Source of the DNA: Muraenolepis orangiensis
Taxonomy: Eukaryota; Chordata; Actinopteri; Gadiformes; Muraenolepididae
Reading direction: 5' to 3'
NCBI GenBank assembly: GCA_027704905.1
Contig: CM051015.1
Coordinates: 11,364,395 to 11,428,394 of the forward strand
Length of the DNA: 64,000 nucleotides
The notes below the pieces were generated by a model. It was given only the letters and a program-made list of their open reading frames with translations. It was not told the DNA's origin and searched no databases. The position numbers and the translations under genes are program-made. Positions 16,455 to 36,860 of this stretch are shown piece by piece (within the stretch, counting starts at the first letter, position 1; each line of letters starts with the position of its first letter).

Positions 16455-16975
16455 TGAATAGATCCAAGATATTTGATTGGCCATTTGTAACAAATACATA
16501 GGAATGCTTACTTCTTAATATTAATATTACTAATTACTTCTTACTTCTTAATGCTTACTTCTTACTTCTTAATGCTTAATTCCCTCCCACAGTATACATC
16601 TCCAAAACAACGCCATAAAAATAATATATACAATAAAAATAAACAAAAAAAGAGCATTTTAAAGTGCAGTAGTGCAGCAGCATCATGAATACAGTGCAGT
16701 ATAGTGCAATAACTGTGATGAGTCCAAGTCCAGAAAGTCCAGCAAAGTATGTAAGTGTAATGTTAATGAAAGTGAAAGTGGCAACACTCCTAGCAGTTCG
16801 GTAGGTCACTGCCTGTGGATAAAAACTATTCTTAAACCTGGTAGTCCGTACGGATGCTGCGCAACCGGCGACCAGACGGTAGGGGGAGAAGAGATGGTGC
16901 CCAGGGTGGTTGCAGACCTTTATGATGGACCTGGCCTTCTTCCGACATCTGGTCCTATAGTGCATAATAGGCCCA
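16455..16975 (-). mobile_element. LINE 3' end with ORF C-terminus (family A)
   Basis: The minus strand encodes the last part of a non-LTR reverse-transcriptase ORF: TRCRKKARSIIKVCNHPGHH, then RTTRFKNSFYPQAV, a common C-terminal block of fish LINEs. The 3' UTR follows, with TGCACTGTATTCATGATGCT and a poor ATCTTGG tail near 16465. The same C-terminal block occurs at 39540-39990 on the other strand. Compared with the 47.9-kb copy it lacks about 75 bp of 3' UTR, and it has a private expansion of an ACTTCTTA unit at about 16505-16575. It is 5'-truncated and dead. Confidence 0.85.
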
Positions 16976-18887
16976 TGACATGTCAGGATTCAGGGCTCAG
17001 CGTCTGTGGTGCACGCTCAATTTACATAGTTTTTCTCTTCAGTTATTCAGCCCATTATTGCTTTGCATAGAGGCCTCTAAAGCTTTAAAATAATATTTGT
17101 ATTATTATTATTATACAGTATATAACAATAGCAATAACAAGTGTGAACATGTGTTTTTTGCTGAAATAAAGTTACACATTACGTTTGGCTTCGTCTCACA
17201 AAACATTTGATTCATATTTTTTCAACCGATAATGTTGTAAGAGGCAGGGTTTGTCAGCGGCGAACACAAACTCGGGCCAGCACTAGTGAACTTTTCACAA
17301 TGGGAAGACTATCCAGTCCGGACACTGACTTTCTTAGAAAAAGTGGTGTTGATTGGCTACGTTAAAAATACACATATTAAAATTCCCTTCTGAAAGCTTC
17401 ATCCACTTGCGTAAATGAGTTTCTCTTCGATAGAATAGTTCTGCTATAACACCGTAGGACTGCTGGATTCGAGATTATGGTTGGCCCAGCAACATGATAC
17501 AAGTGAAGTTAAATATTGAGATTTTTGTGAAGAGATCCCCTGAGCCATTATATCTAACTTATGGAATACCTATGTTCCATCCAAAGCCACTACTAGCCAT
17601 CACAGTAGTGCTTATGTGGACCACCCTGCTCCCATAAAACTCACCATTGCATTCCAATCTCGTCCAAAGTTCCGTCTCAACCCTGGGACTGGTCCCTGTC
17701 ATCTTGACATGTTTACACACACACACACCTTTCAAGTGTAAAGGAATGGAGCTGAGCAGTGCCCATCCCGCCAAGAACATCTCCTAGGATCACAGCCTTA
17801 TTTACAGTCATCTCCAACAGCGGCTGATTGATGACAACCGTCTCATTAACGCCACGGGAGCCTAAGGCTTCCACACGCCCCGACTGGCAGCTCACTCCCT
17901 CACACCAGCAGTGGCTTGGCAATTAAATGTCCCCTGGAAAGCCACTGTAGTTGAAATGGGTTAGAAAGGAACCATATTCTGTAGGTGTTCTCTATCATTG
18001 TTATTACTGCGGGAGTTCAGAAAATGCAAAGATGGAAGGAAAAGGGGTCAAAGAAAATATATCGGGAGTAGTAGAGTTGGAAAGATTTATCAGCTTTGCT
18101 GGACACTTAATAATTAGTTAACGCACACACACATATATCACTTTTACAGTATTCCTGTCAGGCAACGGTGCTGGAATGAAAATGACGTGTGATTGATGCC
18201 AGGAAGCACGGGCACAGCCCTGTGGGGAAGGCAGTGCAAGGTCTTGCTTATAAAAACATCAATCAAGGAACGAATGTGGCCTGTTATGCCTGTGGTTGAA
18301 CCCTCCCCATCCCTCCCCCACAACCTGCTAATGACACCACTGTCATGCCTGCAACACGCTCCTCATGTAAAGCAGTGTGCATCCTTGGCTGCACTCCGAG
18401 GCTCAGACAAATGCAAAGTTGGGAGGCATGCAAAGGAGTCTGTTGCTTTAATGCCACAACCTACCATTTCTTATTCAGACATTAAAGACGTTTTATACAA
18501 CAGAGCCATTACCGGCAGTGTGCATCTCTGAGGTGTGTAAGCTGTAATGAAGTCATCCCGAGGCCCGAATTATCATTGTTTCTCAATCCGTCTTCCTCGA
18601 TGCAGGGTTAAGGCGATACTGTGTTGACGAACTACACAGGCATGGGGTGGGGGGGTGTGCAGCGTGCAGCGTACAGCCCATAAGATCCACTTTGCAAAGG
18701 ATTCGGATCAAACCAAATGTGCCTTCACAGACCGTGGACTGCATAAATGTACAAGCAGCTAACTGAACTGTGCTCACTGCCCAACAAGATCTCTCGCAGT
18801 AGGAGGTCGCGTTCAAATGATTTAATATGACGTTAACCTATCTATGCTCCTCATCTTCCTCACTGTATTCAAGTTCTGTTGTTCTAA
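16976..18887. other. Unique DNA, no gene seen
   Basis: A short (AC)n lies at 17716-17727. The ORFs of 60-112 codons are unrecognised and not clearly coding. No RNA gene or element boundary is visible. Confidence 0.5.
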
Positions 18888-18913
18888 ATCATCTTTTTTA
18901 TAAAAAAGATGAT
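18888..18913. repeat. Perfect 26-bp palindrome
   Basis: ATCATCTTTTTTA is followed at once by its reverse complement TAAAAAAGATGAT, with no spacer. Just downstream ATATTCAACTTTC occurs as two near-adjacent direct copies. Confidence 0.9.

Positions 18914-24926
<6,013 letters not shown>

Positions 24927-24973
<47 letters not shown>
24927..24973 (+). repeat. (TA)n microsatellite
   Basis: 47 bp of pure TA, then GAAATTGTG. Confidence 0.97.
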
Positions 24974-26680
<1,707 letters not shown>

Positions 26681-26883
26681 CTTAGTTCTTCATTCTGGCC
26701 ACCTGGGGCTGTGGCAGCAGTTGGAAATTGAGACAGACGACAAACAAAGTTACAAGTACTAGACACGCTTTTGTCACTTTCAAACAAAGACCACATTAGT
26801 GAGGGTGGCGAGTAAACAGAAGTAAAGAGTCGTAATGTCCGTGCAACTGTTGTTGTTTGACTCATTTAAATGACAAGCTAAAG

Positions 26884-27206
26884 ATAAGCCGATTATCTGG
26901 AACGGTCTGCTTGTCGAAAATAGATCAGCTGTGTTCTCCTTTAAGAAGCTTCTTAAGACAAAGACAAAGACTTAAGACTTAATTGCTTTTAATCAGCTTT
27001 AATTGTATATTGTTTCATGTTTAGATTGATGTTTTTACTTTGCTTATTGTAGTGGATTGTGTATATGTTGAGCAAAACGTATATTATGCCATCGGTTTTA
27101 ATATTTCGTTTATTTTTTCATTGCTTTGTTTTAAATCACGTTGTGCAGTACAGGTACAGTATATGCTTGATACGTGCTATATCAATAAAGGTATTATCAT
27201 GTGAAA
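26884..27206 (+). mobile_element. LINE 3'-end fragment (family C)
   Basis: The upstream part still reads like the C-terminus of a fish non-LTR ORF: W-N-G-L-L-V-E-N-R-S-A-V, then FKKLLKT, matching the common pattern WNxLPxEIRxxxSxxxFKxxLKTxLF. The 3' UTR ends with the very common fish LINE terminus GTGCTATATCAATAAAGGTA and ATTATCAT. It is 5'-truncated and shares no tail with the other LINE families here. Confidence 0.75.
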
Positions 27207-28355
27207 CCCCTTTACCCCAAGTAAGTAATACACACGTCAGGCACAGTGCCTGAATGTTAGCCTTGTACTCCCTGTGTGCTAAGATGCTAGCCGGAGCCAG
27301 CTGTGCGTTTTACATGTCAAACTCCAGTGTCCTAGCATAGTGAGATGAAAGAGGTTTTCTATTTATGCTAGCCTTTACTTTCTTTCCCACGGTCCTTGAT
27401 TAAGTCTAAACTTCAAAGTGCTAGTCAAGTGTAGATTTTCACATCAGATGTGCTTGTGTAAATTCTAAGTTGTTGATGTCAACTTGAACACAATGCCCTA
27501 CAATTTGCTGTAGGGGGTGCGCAATAAGCACTCTTACTAAAGTGATATGCGTGTGTGCAACTATGTTATGAAACTAAACTTTTCTATGCATCTATGCCAA
27601 CTGAAAATGTACAGACAATTCTTCGGGTGTTAACTTGTAAGAATCTTATCTTGTTAGAATCAAATCTATTTAGTAGAATTTTACTTATCTAATGAATCTC
27701 TTCCAGTGTTTACAATGGTTACGTAAAATACATATTTATTTTATCCTTTAAAAGCTAAAAGTTCTTTCACGTGAAGTAACTCAAGTTAAAAGGCTTTTCT
27801 GTGGCTCTTGTAAACAATGACTCAATCTTGCTTTCAAGAAAAAGATTGGGGGCATTTGGAAATCTGCCATCTAGTCTTTAATGCTGTTGTAAACCGCACC
27901 CATGGCAGGATTGTAAAGATTTTATTTTGGCAAACATCCGAGAGAGAAGCCCCCCCCCCCCCCCAACACCAGGACTGGCAGGGGCAGGTCAAGGGCTGTG
28001 GATCTCGGTGTTTATTAATGGGTTATCTAGAGGGGTGTGACAGTGGGGCAATCTCTGATGATGATGTCTTATTGCTTTCCATGAGCGACCCCAAGGTGCA
28101 TGCATATTTATGACATGCTGCCACCTTGAAGGCAGCTACATATATCTGCTTAACGTCCCGGCCTGCTTTGATGCTTACCATAGCATCCCCAGGATGTTAG
28201 AGGAGAGCCCTTAATGCTAACGCTACCAGGGCTGCACTATCCATAACAACGCATCCACTCTCCACTCATCCACTTCTCTACTTTGGGTTTCCCTAATGGT
28301 GTTTGCATAATTAAAGGAGGAGGGAATAAAAGTTATTACATATAATGATTGCCAA
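27207..28355. other. Unique DNA, no gene seen
   Basis: A C15 run lies at 27950-27964 within a 98-codon ORF that I consider non-coding. The remainder is AT-rich without recognisable structure. Confidence 0.5.
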
Positions 28356-28389
28356 TGTGTTTAGTCCCAATCTATTGGGACTAAACACA
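28356..28389. repeat. Perfect 15-bp stem hairpin
   Basis: TGTGTTTAGTCCCAA (28356-28370), loop TCTA, then the exact reverse complement (28375-28389). The stem is too short for a microRNA precursor and has no U-run that would suggest a pol III end. Confidence 0.9.
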
Positions 28390-29436
28390 GAAAGATTATA
28401 TGTTGAACAAGATTGTCCACCGTATACATCTCCAGTGGGTTTATGTCAGCAGTTCATGTAAGCTAAATGGCTTTTTGACCACATAGTGAATTCACTGTAA
28501 CTAATTGGTGTGACAGCTTGATTTGGGACGTGTATGTATTAAATATTACACTCCTCAGGGGAAACTGGGATTTTAAAGGGCAACTTACAAGCAGACACTT
28601 GTTTGATTAATATGAGAAAGTTCCTTTCATGGATAGATTAGTTTGATTCATTCATCCCTGCTCTTTATGGCTGTACGAATAATTGTAAAAAATTGTCTGG
28701 ATGTATACCTCTATGGAAATGTTGCAACAAATTATGTTGCAACAAACCAAATGTCCCAAGCTGTCTGCCCGCGTACACAAAAGTCTGTTCAGAATTAGGT
28801 GCGGGATCTTCCTGAATAGTTTATATCCTCTTGTTAAGGACTTGCAAACTAAACCCAAAACATACATTTAAATCTGAAGCAAAACTGAATGTTTACTATG
28901 TATATGCATGGATAATCCCAAACACGGAGGGATTATACTGTGTGAGAGAGTGTGTGGTTGAGCTGCTTGGCAGTGGCTGTCCCTGGTGGCTCCAGCGCCT
29001 CCAATCGGGCAGCCCTTCTGTGTCCCTTTCCGGGTCAAACGCCACCGAAGTGGCTTTTCTGGGCCCCTCCGACAACCAGGACACAGGCATAATGTTGTTT
29101 CAACCAGTTTATTGGAGAGTTGGCAAGATGTTACAGGCCAAGCAGGTGGTAAACGCTGACATGTCCCAGCTCTCTCCCAGAGTGTGTATGTGTGATGGCT
29201 GGTCACTCATGCCTGACTTGATCACTCATGCACCACAGGTGTGCAGCCAAGGCTTGGATGTGAAGTGTTGTTTGTTTGGCCTCGCCAAATGAACAACACT
29301 TCCTCTTCCTCTCTTCATTGTGTGTACCTCCCTTAAACTATGCTCATCTGCTCTTGGAGGCTTGTCCGGAGAGAAATGCACTTATGACTTCTGGTGACCA
29401 GTAGTTCTCTTGCCTACCTAAGTCACTAAGTAACTT
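28390..29436. other. Unique DNA, no gene called
   Basis: A 13-bp direct repeat ATGTTGCAACAAA occurs at about 28717 and 28734. The plus ORF at 28831-29292 (153 codons) is the longest non-repeat ORF in the window, but it is Cys- and Ser-rich, unrecognised and overlapped by an equally open minus frame, so I do not call it. Confidence 0.45.
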
Positions 29437-29478
29437 TGTACTTTGGACAAAAGTGTCTGCTAAATGACTAATGTTATG
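29437..29478 (+). mobile_element. L2-type retroelement 3' tail
   Basis: CTTTGGACAAAAGTGTCTGC and TAAATGACTAATG match the well-known L2-related 3' end (consensus about TTGGATAAAAGCGTCTGCTAAATGA) shared by fish L2 LINEs and the SINEs they mobilise. Nothing upstream is clearly part of it. Confidence 0.8.
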
Positions 29479-30264
29479 TGATTTGGCACATCAGGGGTTA
29501 CATATTAAATATAAGTTTGCATACTTACTTACTGTTTGGAACTGTAAATCGACATCCTCATTATGTTCTTCTCCCAGATGTGTTCTGAGGCTGGCGCATA
29601 GCAGTACTGCGTATTGCTGAATAAGGAAATAATGAAATCCGTCTTGACAATGTCACTCTTATTTGAGACTTTACATCCCCCACCCTCTGCTCCCATCGCC
29701 GTCTGTCTCGCACTCGTTCTGCCTCTAGCTGCCTTCTCCATCCATTTTTCAGTTATTTTGTGTCTTTTCTTCAGCCACTACTCCCTCCAACACTCCCATT
29801 CCACCTAGAGCTTGTTCTACCCTCTTCAGAGCAAAATACCCTCAACCACTCTCCAAGTAAATCATAGTGGATTGGTTTACCCTCCTACCGCTCTCCTGTA
29901 TATGGCGGACATCCTGTCATTTGTTTATACATGCAAATGGCTGCAGACAATTGCTCTTGAATGAGCGGTGCCAGTGCTTCAGAGTTGACGAGCCTGGCTT
30001 ATTGCCGATAAACTAGAGGACGTTTCTTGGATGGCATGATTTTTCTCATGCTGGCAAAATTGCAGGTCCATTTCTTTTTGGAATAATGCATTGCAAAATT
30101 TCACACAGAAATTCTGACAATTTAATTGCGAAACTGAATATGACGATACTATCTAATATTTGCCGATATGGTCTTTAATTTCAATGTCAAAAATAATACT
30201 TAATACTTCATCATTTAAACATTTGGTTGTGGTTATTTTAGTCCCTTTTTTCCCCTTATCACTG
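29479..30264. other. Unique AT-rich DNA, no gene seen
   Basis: No coding frame, RNA gene or repeat recognised. Confidence 0.5.
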
Positions 30265-30440
30265 TGCTCTGATACAAGATACAATATATTGATTTGCCAT
30301 TTGTAACAAGTACATTGGAATGCTTTCTCCCCATTCCCATCCCGCAGTATACATCTCAAAAAACAATACCATAAAAATAATATATTCAATAAAAATGAGT
30401 CCAGAAAGTCCAGCAACGTATGTAAGTGTAATGTCAATGA
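30265..30440 (-). mobile_element. LINE 3'-end fragment (family A)
   Basis: From its 3' end (GATACAAGATAC, the inverted ATCTTGT tail) it carries the inverted TTTGCCATTTGTAACAAGTA and CATTGGAATGCTTTC blocks, CAATACCATAAAAATAATAT and GAGTCCAGAAAGTCCAGCAA. The order matches the 16455 copy, but the central UTR and all coding sequence are missing. Confidence 0.8.
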
Positions 30441-30978
30441 CATGTTATGAAAGTGAACGGCCGCATTGGAGTTAGCACAGTGTTAAACAAGTGTCCAGTT
30501 ACCACCCGACCAGCCTGCACCCCATGTTATTTTCACAATAGAATGCAATTTGTTAAATACATTAAAACCCAAATCTGGGTGTCATCTACCAATAGGCCTG
30601 TTTCCCCCCCCCACCACCACATACTCACTGGACCACTCACACGTTATCTGCATCCATCCACTGATGACCACCACAATTAAAGAAAATTGAAAATTGAATG
30701 GAAAGATTTAGACAATGATTTTCCTCAATTTGGTTCATGATTAGTACATACATATTTTCATGAATATTTAGTTGCTACCCTGCTAAAAGTAACACGTGGT
30801 AGATAATTGACCAGGTGCTTGTATGAAGGGCTAATCTACCCAAGGAAGACACTGCAGCAATAAGTAAGGGTGGGTCTGCAAAACGATCGAACAAACCACT
30901 GTTGAAAATGCATACAGTATGTTGTGTTTGTAAACCACTTCGTTATCTATATGTTTTTATACTGAAGGTATTCCATAT
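30441..30978. other. Unique DNA, no gene seen
   Basis: A C run lies at 30604-30611. No gene or element is recognised. Confidence 0.5.
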
Positions 30979-31135
30979 GGGCGGCAGTAGCTCAGTCTGT
31001 TGGGGCTTGGGAACCCGAGGGTTGCAAGTTCAAGTCCCCAAAACGGACGAAGTACGGAGTGAGAACTGGTACTTAAATAATCAAAGTTCACTGAGTGTGT
31101 ATGTAGGTATGTGACCAATAACGAGGATTCAATCC
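30979..31135 (+). mobile_element. tRNA-derived SINE, shortened body
   Basis: It starts GGGCGGCAGTAGCTCAGTCT (A box) and has a B-box-like AGTTCAAGTCC at 31027-31037. The usual GCTCCCCGGGCGC body is missing; the sequence passes quickly to AATAACGAGGATTCAATCC, the same tail as the copy at 13506. The tRNA head is intact but the body is deleted. Confidence 0.75.
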
Positions 31136-33122
31136 TCCAGATTTAGATTAGTAGATATTTAAAGGTGATTGGGAGCTTGGCTTGGTCCCCAGCTAACTAA
31201 GTCAAGTAGGTTGCATGTGACAAAGTTTCAACATTGTTTCATGCCATTTGCAACCTACAGTTGGTTTCACTGTTGCAAAAATAAATATATATAAAGAAGA
31301 AGCACAATGTTGGCAATGACAAATAACACAAAGTATGATTAGGGAGTAAAGTTGCCTACCTCACGCTGACCAGAGTCAGGTGACTCAGCTGACTCGCGTT
31401 ACAAGCACCTGCTCTCCCTTTGCCTTTATTTTATACACATATGTTCTCCAATGATTCCCTACAATTCAGAGGCACAAGCAACAGTCATTTAGTTTTCTGC
31501 CTTATTTAGTTTTCTTCAGTGTAACCCAAGGCTGTTTTTGAATGGCTCTATCCAAGCCCTTTAACGTAATCTGCCAGTTATAGGTTATGGTGTGCGTGTC
31601 TGGTACGGGGGGGTAGTCGGTATCATGGCTTCTGATTGGGTAAGAAATCACCAAGGAAACCACAGTGTGCTCCAAGTGTATATTGGTTACAACTAGTTTA
31701 TCCACAATGTGAGTTGGTTGAAGTAAACATGATCAGCCAACGGGAGCACAACTCAATTTGCTAAGACACCAAACCCTGTTTGTGCAGAATTCAGTGTTGC
31801 GCCTGTGTTTACAAAATGTTGAAAGTAGTCTGCCAAAATAGTTTATGGACATTTTTGACATAATTAAGGAAAGCACTGCAAAGGTAGACTCATAAATAAT
31901 GTAAATTATTTGTTAAATGTCCCTGACAGCCAATGCTGGCACTGCAGAACATGAGCGCCAAGGAAGGCTGAGCTGGTCAGCCTGAGCCTGGTCGCCGAGT
32001 GGCTTCCTCGCAGTGCCATGAATTGACACACGCAGGAGACGGGGGAGAATAAATGGTAAAGCTTAAATGAGGAACAGTCCCTGTTAATAACAGAACTAAC
32101 GTGACTCACAAAAACCACCAAGAAGGCAGGCACATGGTGCAACACAAAATATGTAGGTCCAGGTGCAAATTCCCCTTGTTGCGCTGCCTCAAAGACAACA
32201 TAGGGCAAAGTGTCCTCGTTTATCACATCTCAGCATATATTGATGCACTGGAAATCAGATAATGATTATTCATTAGCAAAGCTGTTTGCATAATGCCCCT
32301 GGCCGTCAGCGGTGCCGTCGATGACCACTGCTTGTGACCACGACGGCAGGGCGAAACACAAACATACATGAAATGTGTTCCTTGGTGCCATGACTCATTG
32401 GGGATGAAGTATCGCTGCTGTCTTCGTACCTCTCGCCACTGTGTGTTGTTGGATGACAGTGAAATACATCAGTCCAGGCTCCTTCTGGTGCTAGATATTG
32501 GATGTCAGTGGAGATAAATGTACTTCCCCGTTCTAATGCCTTGCTCATTGTAACGCCAAATGACGGTAGCATTTTCCCATGGCGCAATTATTTCACCATT
32601 TACACGTCCGTTTCGAGGAGATGAGTACAGGTATAATTTTCCAGTTTATTTTTAATCAAATTATAAAATGGTGTGAAACGCTGTCAGTAATTGCATTCCA
32701 ACCATAAGAGTACTGATCATTCCTTAATTTGTCTCAATCTAATTTCTGGACGTAATTGAATACCTAATCAATTCCTTGGGGGGGGGGGGTGGTTTATCTC
32801 GTAATTTAATACATTTTTGGGTACCACAATAAAGCTGTTTTGTAAATGTTTGCCCGTCTGTACTTTTTGATGTCTATACATTTTATGATATATATCATAA
32901 CATCATTGACTCAGGATCATGCCTCGGATTTAAGGTGCCCAGAAAGGTCTGATATTTTCACCCAGCCTGCACATCAGCCTGGCTCACTGTTGATTTAGCT
33001 CCGGGGTCCATGACGGATGTGGCTGATGTCTGTGCCCCACATCTCCAGAAGTGTGTCCCCTTTGATATTCCTTGACTCGGGGGTGTGCATAAGTACATTG
33101 AGAGAAGAAGTCAAGGTCAAAT
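31136..33122. other. Unique DNA, possible regulatory block, no gene
   Basis: No gene is recognised. 32220-32300 contains TTTGCATAAT and TAATGATTATTCATTAG words of the POU/homeodomain type. A G11 run is at 32779-32789 and a perfect 18-bp palindrome, TTATGATATATATCATAA, at 32883-32900. The ORFs at 31906-32226 and 32306-32587 are not recognised. Confidence 0.4.
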
Positions 33123-33178
33123 TCTCTCTCTCTCTCTCTCTCTCGGTCTCTCTCTGTCTCTGTCTCTGTCTCTCTGTC
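33123..33178 (+). repeat. (TC)n microsatellite with TCTG variants
   Basis: A pure TC block, then GGTC, TCTG and TCTC variants. The minus-strand ORF reading Arg-Glu repeats over it is an artefact. Confidence 0.95.
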
Positions 33179-36100
33179 GAGGGAGCCTCATGAATATTAT
33201 GATTAATCAGACTTCTTTGGGTCAAATGAATAACCCTGCATTGTTGTGAAGCGTGCACAACACATAGGTTTTTTTTTTTTTACAGTATTATCATTGTATG
33301 TGGGCCTACATACATTGCACCAGCTTTAACATACCGATCAACAACAGCTTTGTGATACCTATCATTTAAATCCATTTCTATTGATCACATAGTCTGTTTC
33401 ATGCATGTGTCTGTTCCAATCAAATAATCCATATGACTTCAAATCGATGTTAAGGCAGAAAATGGATGTGTGATCAATTCACCTCTGTTCTGTAATTAGT
33501 CCATTTGACAAATCAGAATTTCACACACATCCCTGGGCAATCGTATTATCACATGGATTTCAGTCACACGCCATTGCCATAGTCCAAGCAGATAATTGAT
33601 TTAGAGCAGCGATGCATTAAAGTGTCAAATGATGAATCGCTGTAACATGTAATTAGAGCGGCACAGAGAGGCACATGATGGTCTCCATGAACGCTGCTTT
33701 GTTTTTGTTGTTTAATCAACCATGTTCTGCCCACCAGGGAGCTATTATCTTCTCTTGCTGTATATCCTGATGTCACACTGAGTGTAACACAACCGTTTGT
33801 GGCGGTTGTAAAAAAGACTTTGGTTACCCTGCTTCTCGGTGTGCCTGCAAGCACACCGTCCTGCCGGTTAATTGGCATTGATTTGTAGCGGGAGGGGAAC
33901 AACGGTGGAACCACAAGGGCTGCCTCCTGTTAAGCCTGGCGTTATCACTGTCTGTGTCATGATCTGCCCAATTTACAAAAAGACGTTGCTCCACAGACTC
34001 CACTGTTTACCTGTCACCATGTTAGTCAAGTGTAAACGGTTGCGTCTCGTCCGATGCTCGCCGGGCCCTTCAACGAGCTCCATTTATTTATTTGTTGTTG
34101 TTTGTTTGTTTCCATTCTGCGGACGGTCAGCTTTTGCAAATTGAGATGTTCGTTCTACTTTCCAGCCAGTTGCCGGCAGCTCCGGGGAGACCCGTGGGGA
34201 GCGTTTTGATGGGCAGCAGACGAGGTTTCTCACACTAGAAGGAGCATGCCTCTCCCAGTGTCTTCATTACAAGTGCACTTTCTGGTTCCAATATTGATGC
34301 ACTGATTTATTTTTTTCCATCAATGGTCCGCTGAGGCCCCATGGAGCATGCTAACATAGATTTCTGCTGTTCTGCTGGCCTTATTTTGATGTTGGAGATT
34401 GGAAAGTTGAAGGGGGACAGCAATTTTGAAATGTGTCGAGCATCTTTACATGACCCCTGCTCTAGATACTTTTAGCTCAAGGTTTGGTAAAACAACAGAA
34501 GTTGTTTTAGTGTGTTTTGTTTATCAGACATTTTAAATATATACAACTTGGAATCATACATCATACACCCAAACATATGGGTCCTTGAATGTTAATCTAA
34601 TCCCATTTCTCCTTCCATATTAGTTTTTGGTTTATGGGAAAGAAAATACAACCAGTTCAACCATTTGTTTGATAAAAGCATTGACCTTTAATTACAAAAA
34701 CCTTGCAGTGGGGAACCTTAGCTTTCACTTAAGTTGACATTTATAAATACAGAATGTCCCTGTGAATTGCTTTTATTTATTTATTTTTAACCGGCTATAT
34801 GGTGGGGCCAGATAATATTGGTTTGTTTGTTATAGACTGAAACTGTAGGGTCAGGGAGCGGGGGAGTATGTGAGCAAAGTACAATGCAAGCTGTTCCTCA
34901 TTTGCCCAATGTATCTACAGAACAGAACTGTGTACACAGGCGTCTCCTATCAGTCAAAATAGCAATGGAAAGTCAAGATAAAGACGGTACTCTACCCTTC
35001 TCTGTTTGTGTGCTTACGACAAGAAATCGATGCAGCTGGGTTTCAGGGACTGTTTTACAGTCAGGGCAGCCCTCGGCCTAAATGTTTGTCTGTTTTAGTC
35101 AATGACACTTCTCAGCAAACTATTACCCTCAGGGAACGGAGAACAAACGTGAAACAAATAAGCTAGAGGCCCCCACCATCTTGGCATTGTTTGTGCTTAA
35201 AAATGGAAGCCTGATAGTGTGGAAATATTCTTTACGTGGTGTCAAACAAAAATTGATCGCAGCTAAGATCCTAGCCATTATATTACAGACACTGAGGAAG
35301 AACTACTGCTGTCGCTGCCTTGTTTTATCCCTGATCTTTCTGTCCGGCAATCATCTGAGGGATATGAAAGTGTCTGTGGGGACTTGGGCCTTCTTCTTCT
35401 GCCCCCCCCCCCCCAATCCTTGCATTCTCCTTCCCAGATGAGAGAGTATTTCCCGTCTGATATGCAGCAGTAAAGGTTATCTGTAATGCAGTCATGCTCC
35501 CGTACAACATGCCCTGCTAAAGGAGTGTGTGCGGGCCACAAACATTTGTCCTCGATAAACTCATTTTAGCTGTGCCCTTCATTATGGCGAGCCCACAATG
35601 CCATGCTTACGGCGGCCATAAGTCGCATTTCAGTGAGCAAAACGGCGCTGTGTGGCCGTGCAGATGGAGATGAAAGGAGAGTCCCACGGTGATCACAAGA
35701 AGAAACCTTTGGGGGACTCTTTGGACCTCTGCATTGGGCAGGAACCGTGCACATGAACTGGAGCTTCAAATGAAAAGCTAATAATTGGATATATTTTCAC
35801 TTCCAGATTATTGCAGCGACACGAAAGACTAGTTTCAGAGATTGAGTCCAGCGGGAATAATTTGGCCCTGGTGCAGAACAGAGTCAATAGGAATTTCAAT
35901 GGGATATTTTGTTCATTTCTGATGTCCATTTCGGTTTTCCTTTTTTCTCAAGACAAGATGTACTTGAGTTCTAATGTAGATTATTTTTGGCAAATTATGT
36001 GGTTGCACTTCCACAACAAAAGAGTCTCTGAGTCTTAAAACCAGGGCCGCATTTGACAATTTTCTATTTCTGCACAAAAAAAGGAAAATGGTGCCTGAGG

Positions 36101-36787
36101 CTGAGTAGAACCGACAAGCAACAGCCTCACATCACTCACCTGGATTCAAAAGGGACAGAAATAGCACTAAAAGCACCTTCTCTCACTTTGTAACTGTTCC
36201 TTTGTTTCCTGGTCTGTTGCATGAGGCTCATCTGTGGCAGACCATGCTGCCCATGTCTTTGCATCCTCCCAAAGAAAGGCTGTCTCCAAGCTTTGAAACG
36301 TAGACATTGGAACTAAAAGGTTATTTAAGCCCACAGAAAAAAATCTGGCACCGTCTGCACAAAGAGAGCCGACCAGGTCAATAGCTTAGCAAACAAATAT
36401 TATATATTTTTTAAACTAGGTTTATTTGATTGAACTTGAAATATATGTTTTGTAGCTTCTCCCCTTTATTAAGATGTGTAGTGAAGATGTACGGGACAGA
36501 CAGAAGGGCATAGTGCAGCCAAAGATGCAAGTTATGTGCCCGTCTGTCTCAAACCTGCATCGTCATGAGATATTATCTTTGGAATTGGTTGTAGTGTTTT
36601 TTCCCCTCCCCACCTGCCTATCTCTGTCTGCCTGCCTGACTCTTTCATTGATATGCACGCTTTGTTGGTTCTACTTCTATTCTGTAATTACACCTATCAT
36701 CAAAGGGAATCAGAAGGACTATTTAGCTATTTCATTATCTTAAGCTATATCTTGCCTTCAAAGGGCAAGTTCGCAATCTCTTCTGAA
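33179..36787. other. Unique DNA, no gene called
   Basis: No gene is recognised. 33540-33680 is rich in TAATTA/ATTGATT words and looks like a candidate conserved non-coding element, unproven. A C12 run lies at 35402-35414. The ORF at 33564-33914 (116 codons) is unrecognised. Confidence 0.4.
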
Positions 36788-36850
36788 CTATATATACTAT
36801 AACTATATACTATTACTCTATACTATAACTATATACTATAACTATATATA
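36788..36850 (+). repeat. ACTATAT-type tandem repeat
   Basis: Irregular tandem copies of ACTATATACTATA, immediately before the 59-nt hairpin. Confidence 0.85.
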
Positions 36851-36860
36851 ATGCTGCTAA

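Noticed and set aside
28831..29292. 153-codon plus-strand ORF
   Set aside because: Cys- and Ser-rich, unrecognised, overlapped by a 112-codon minus frame over the same DNA, and no splice or start support.
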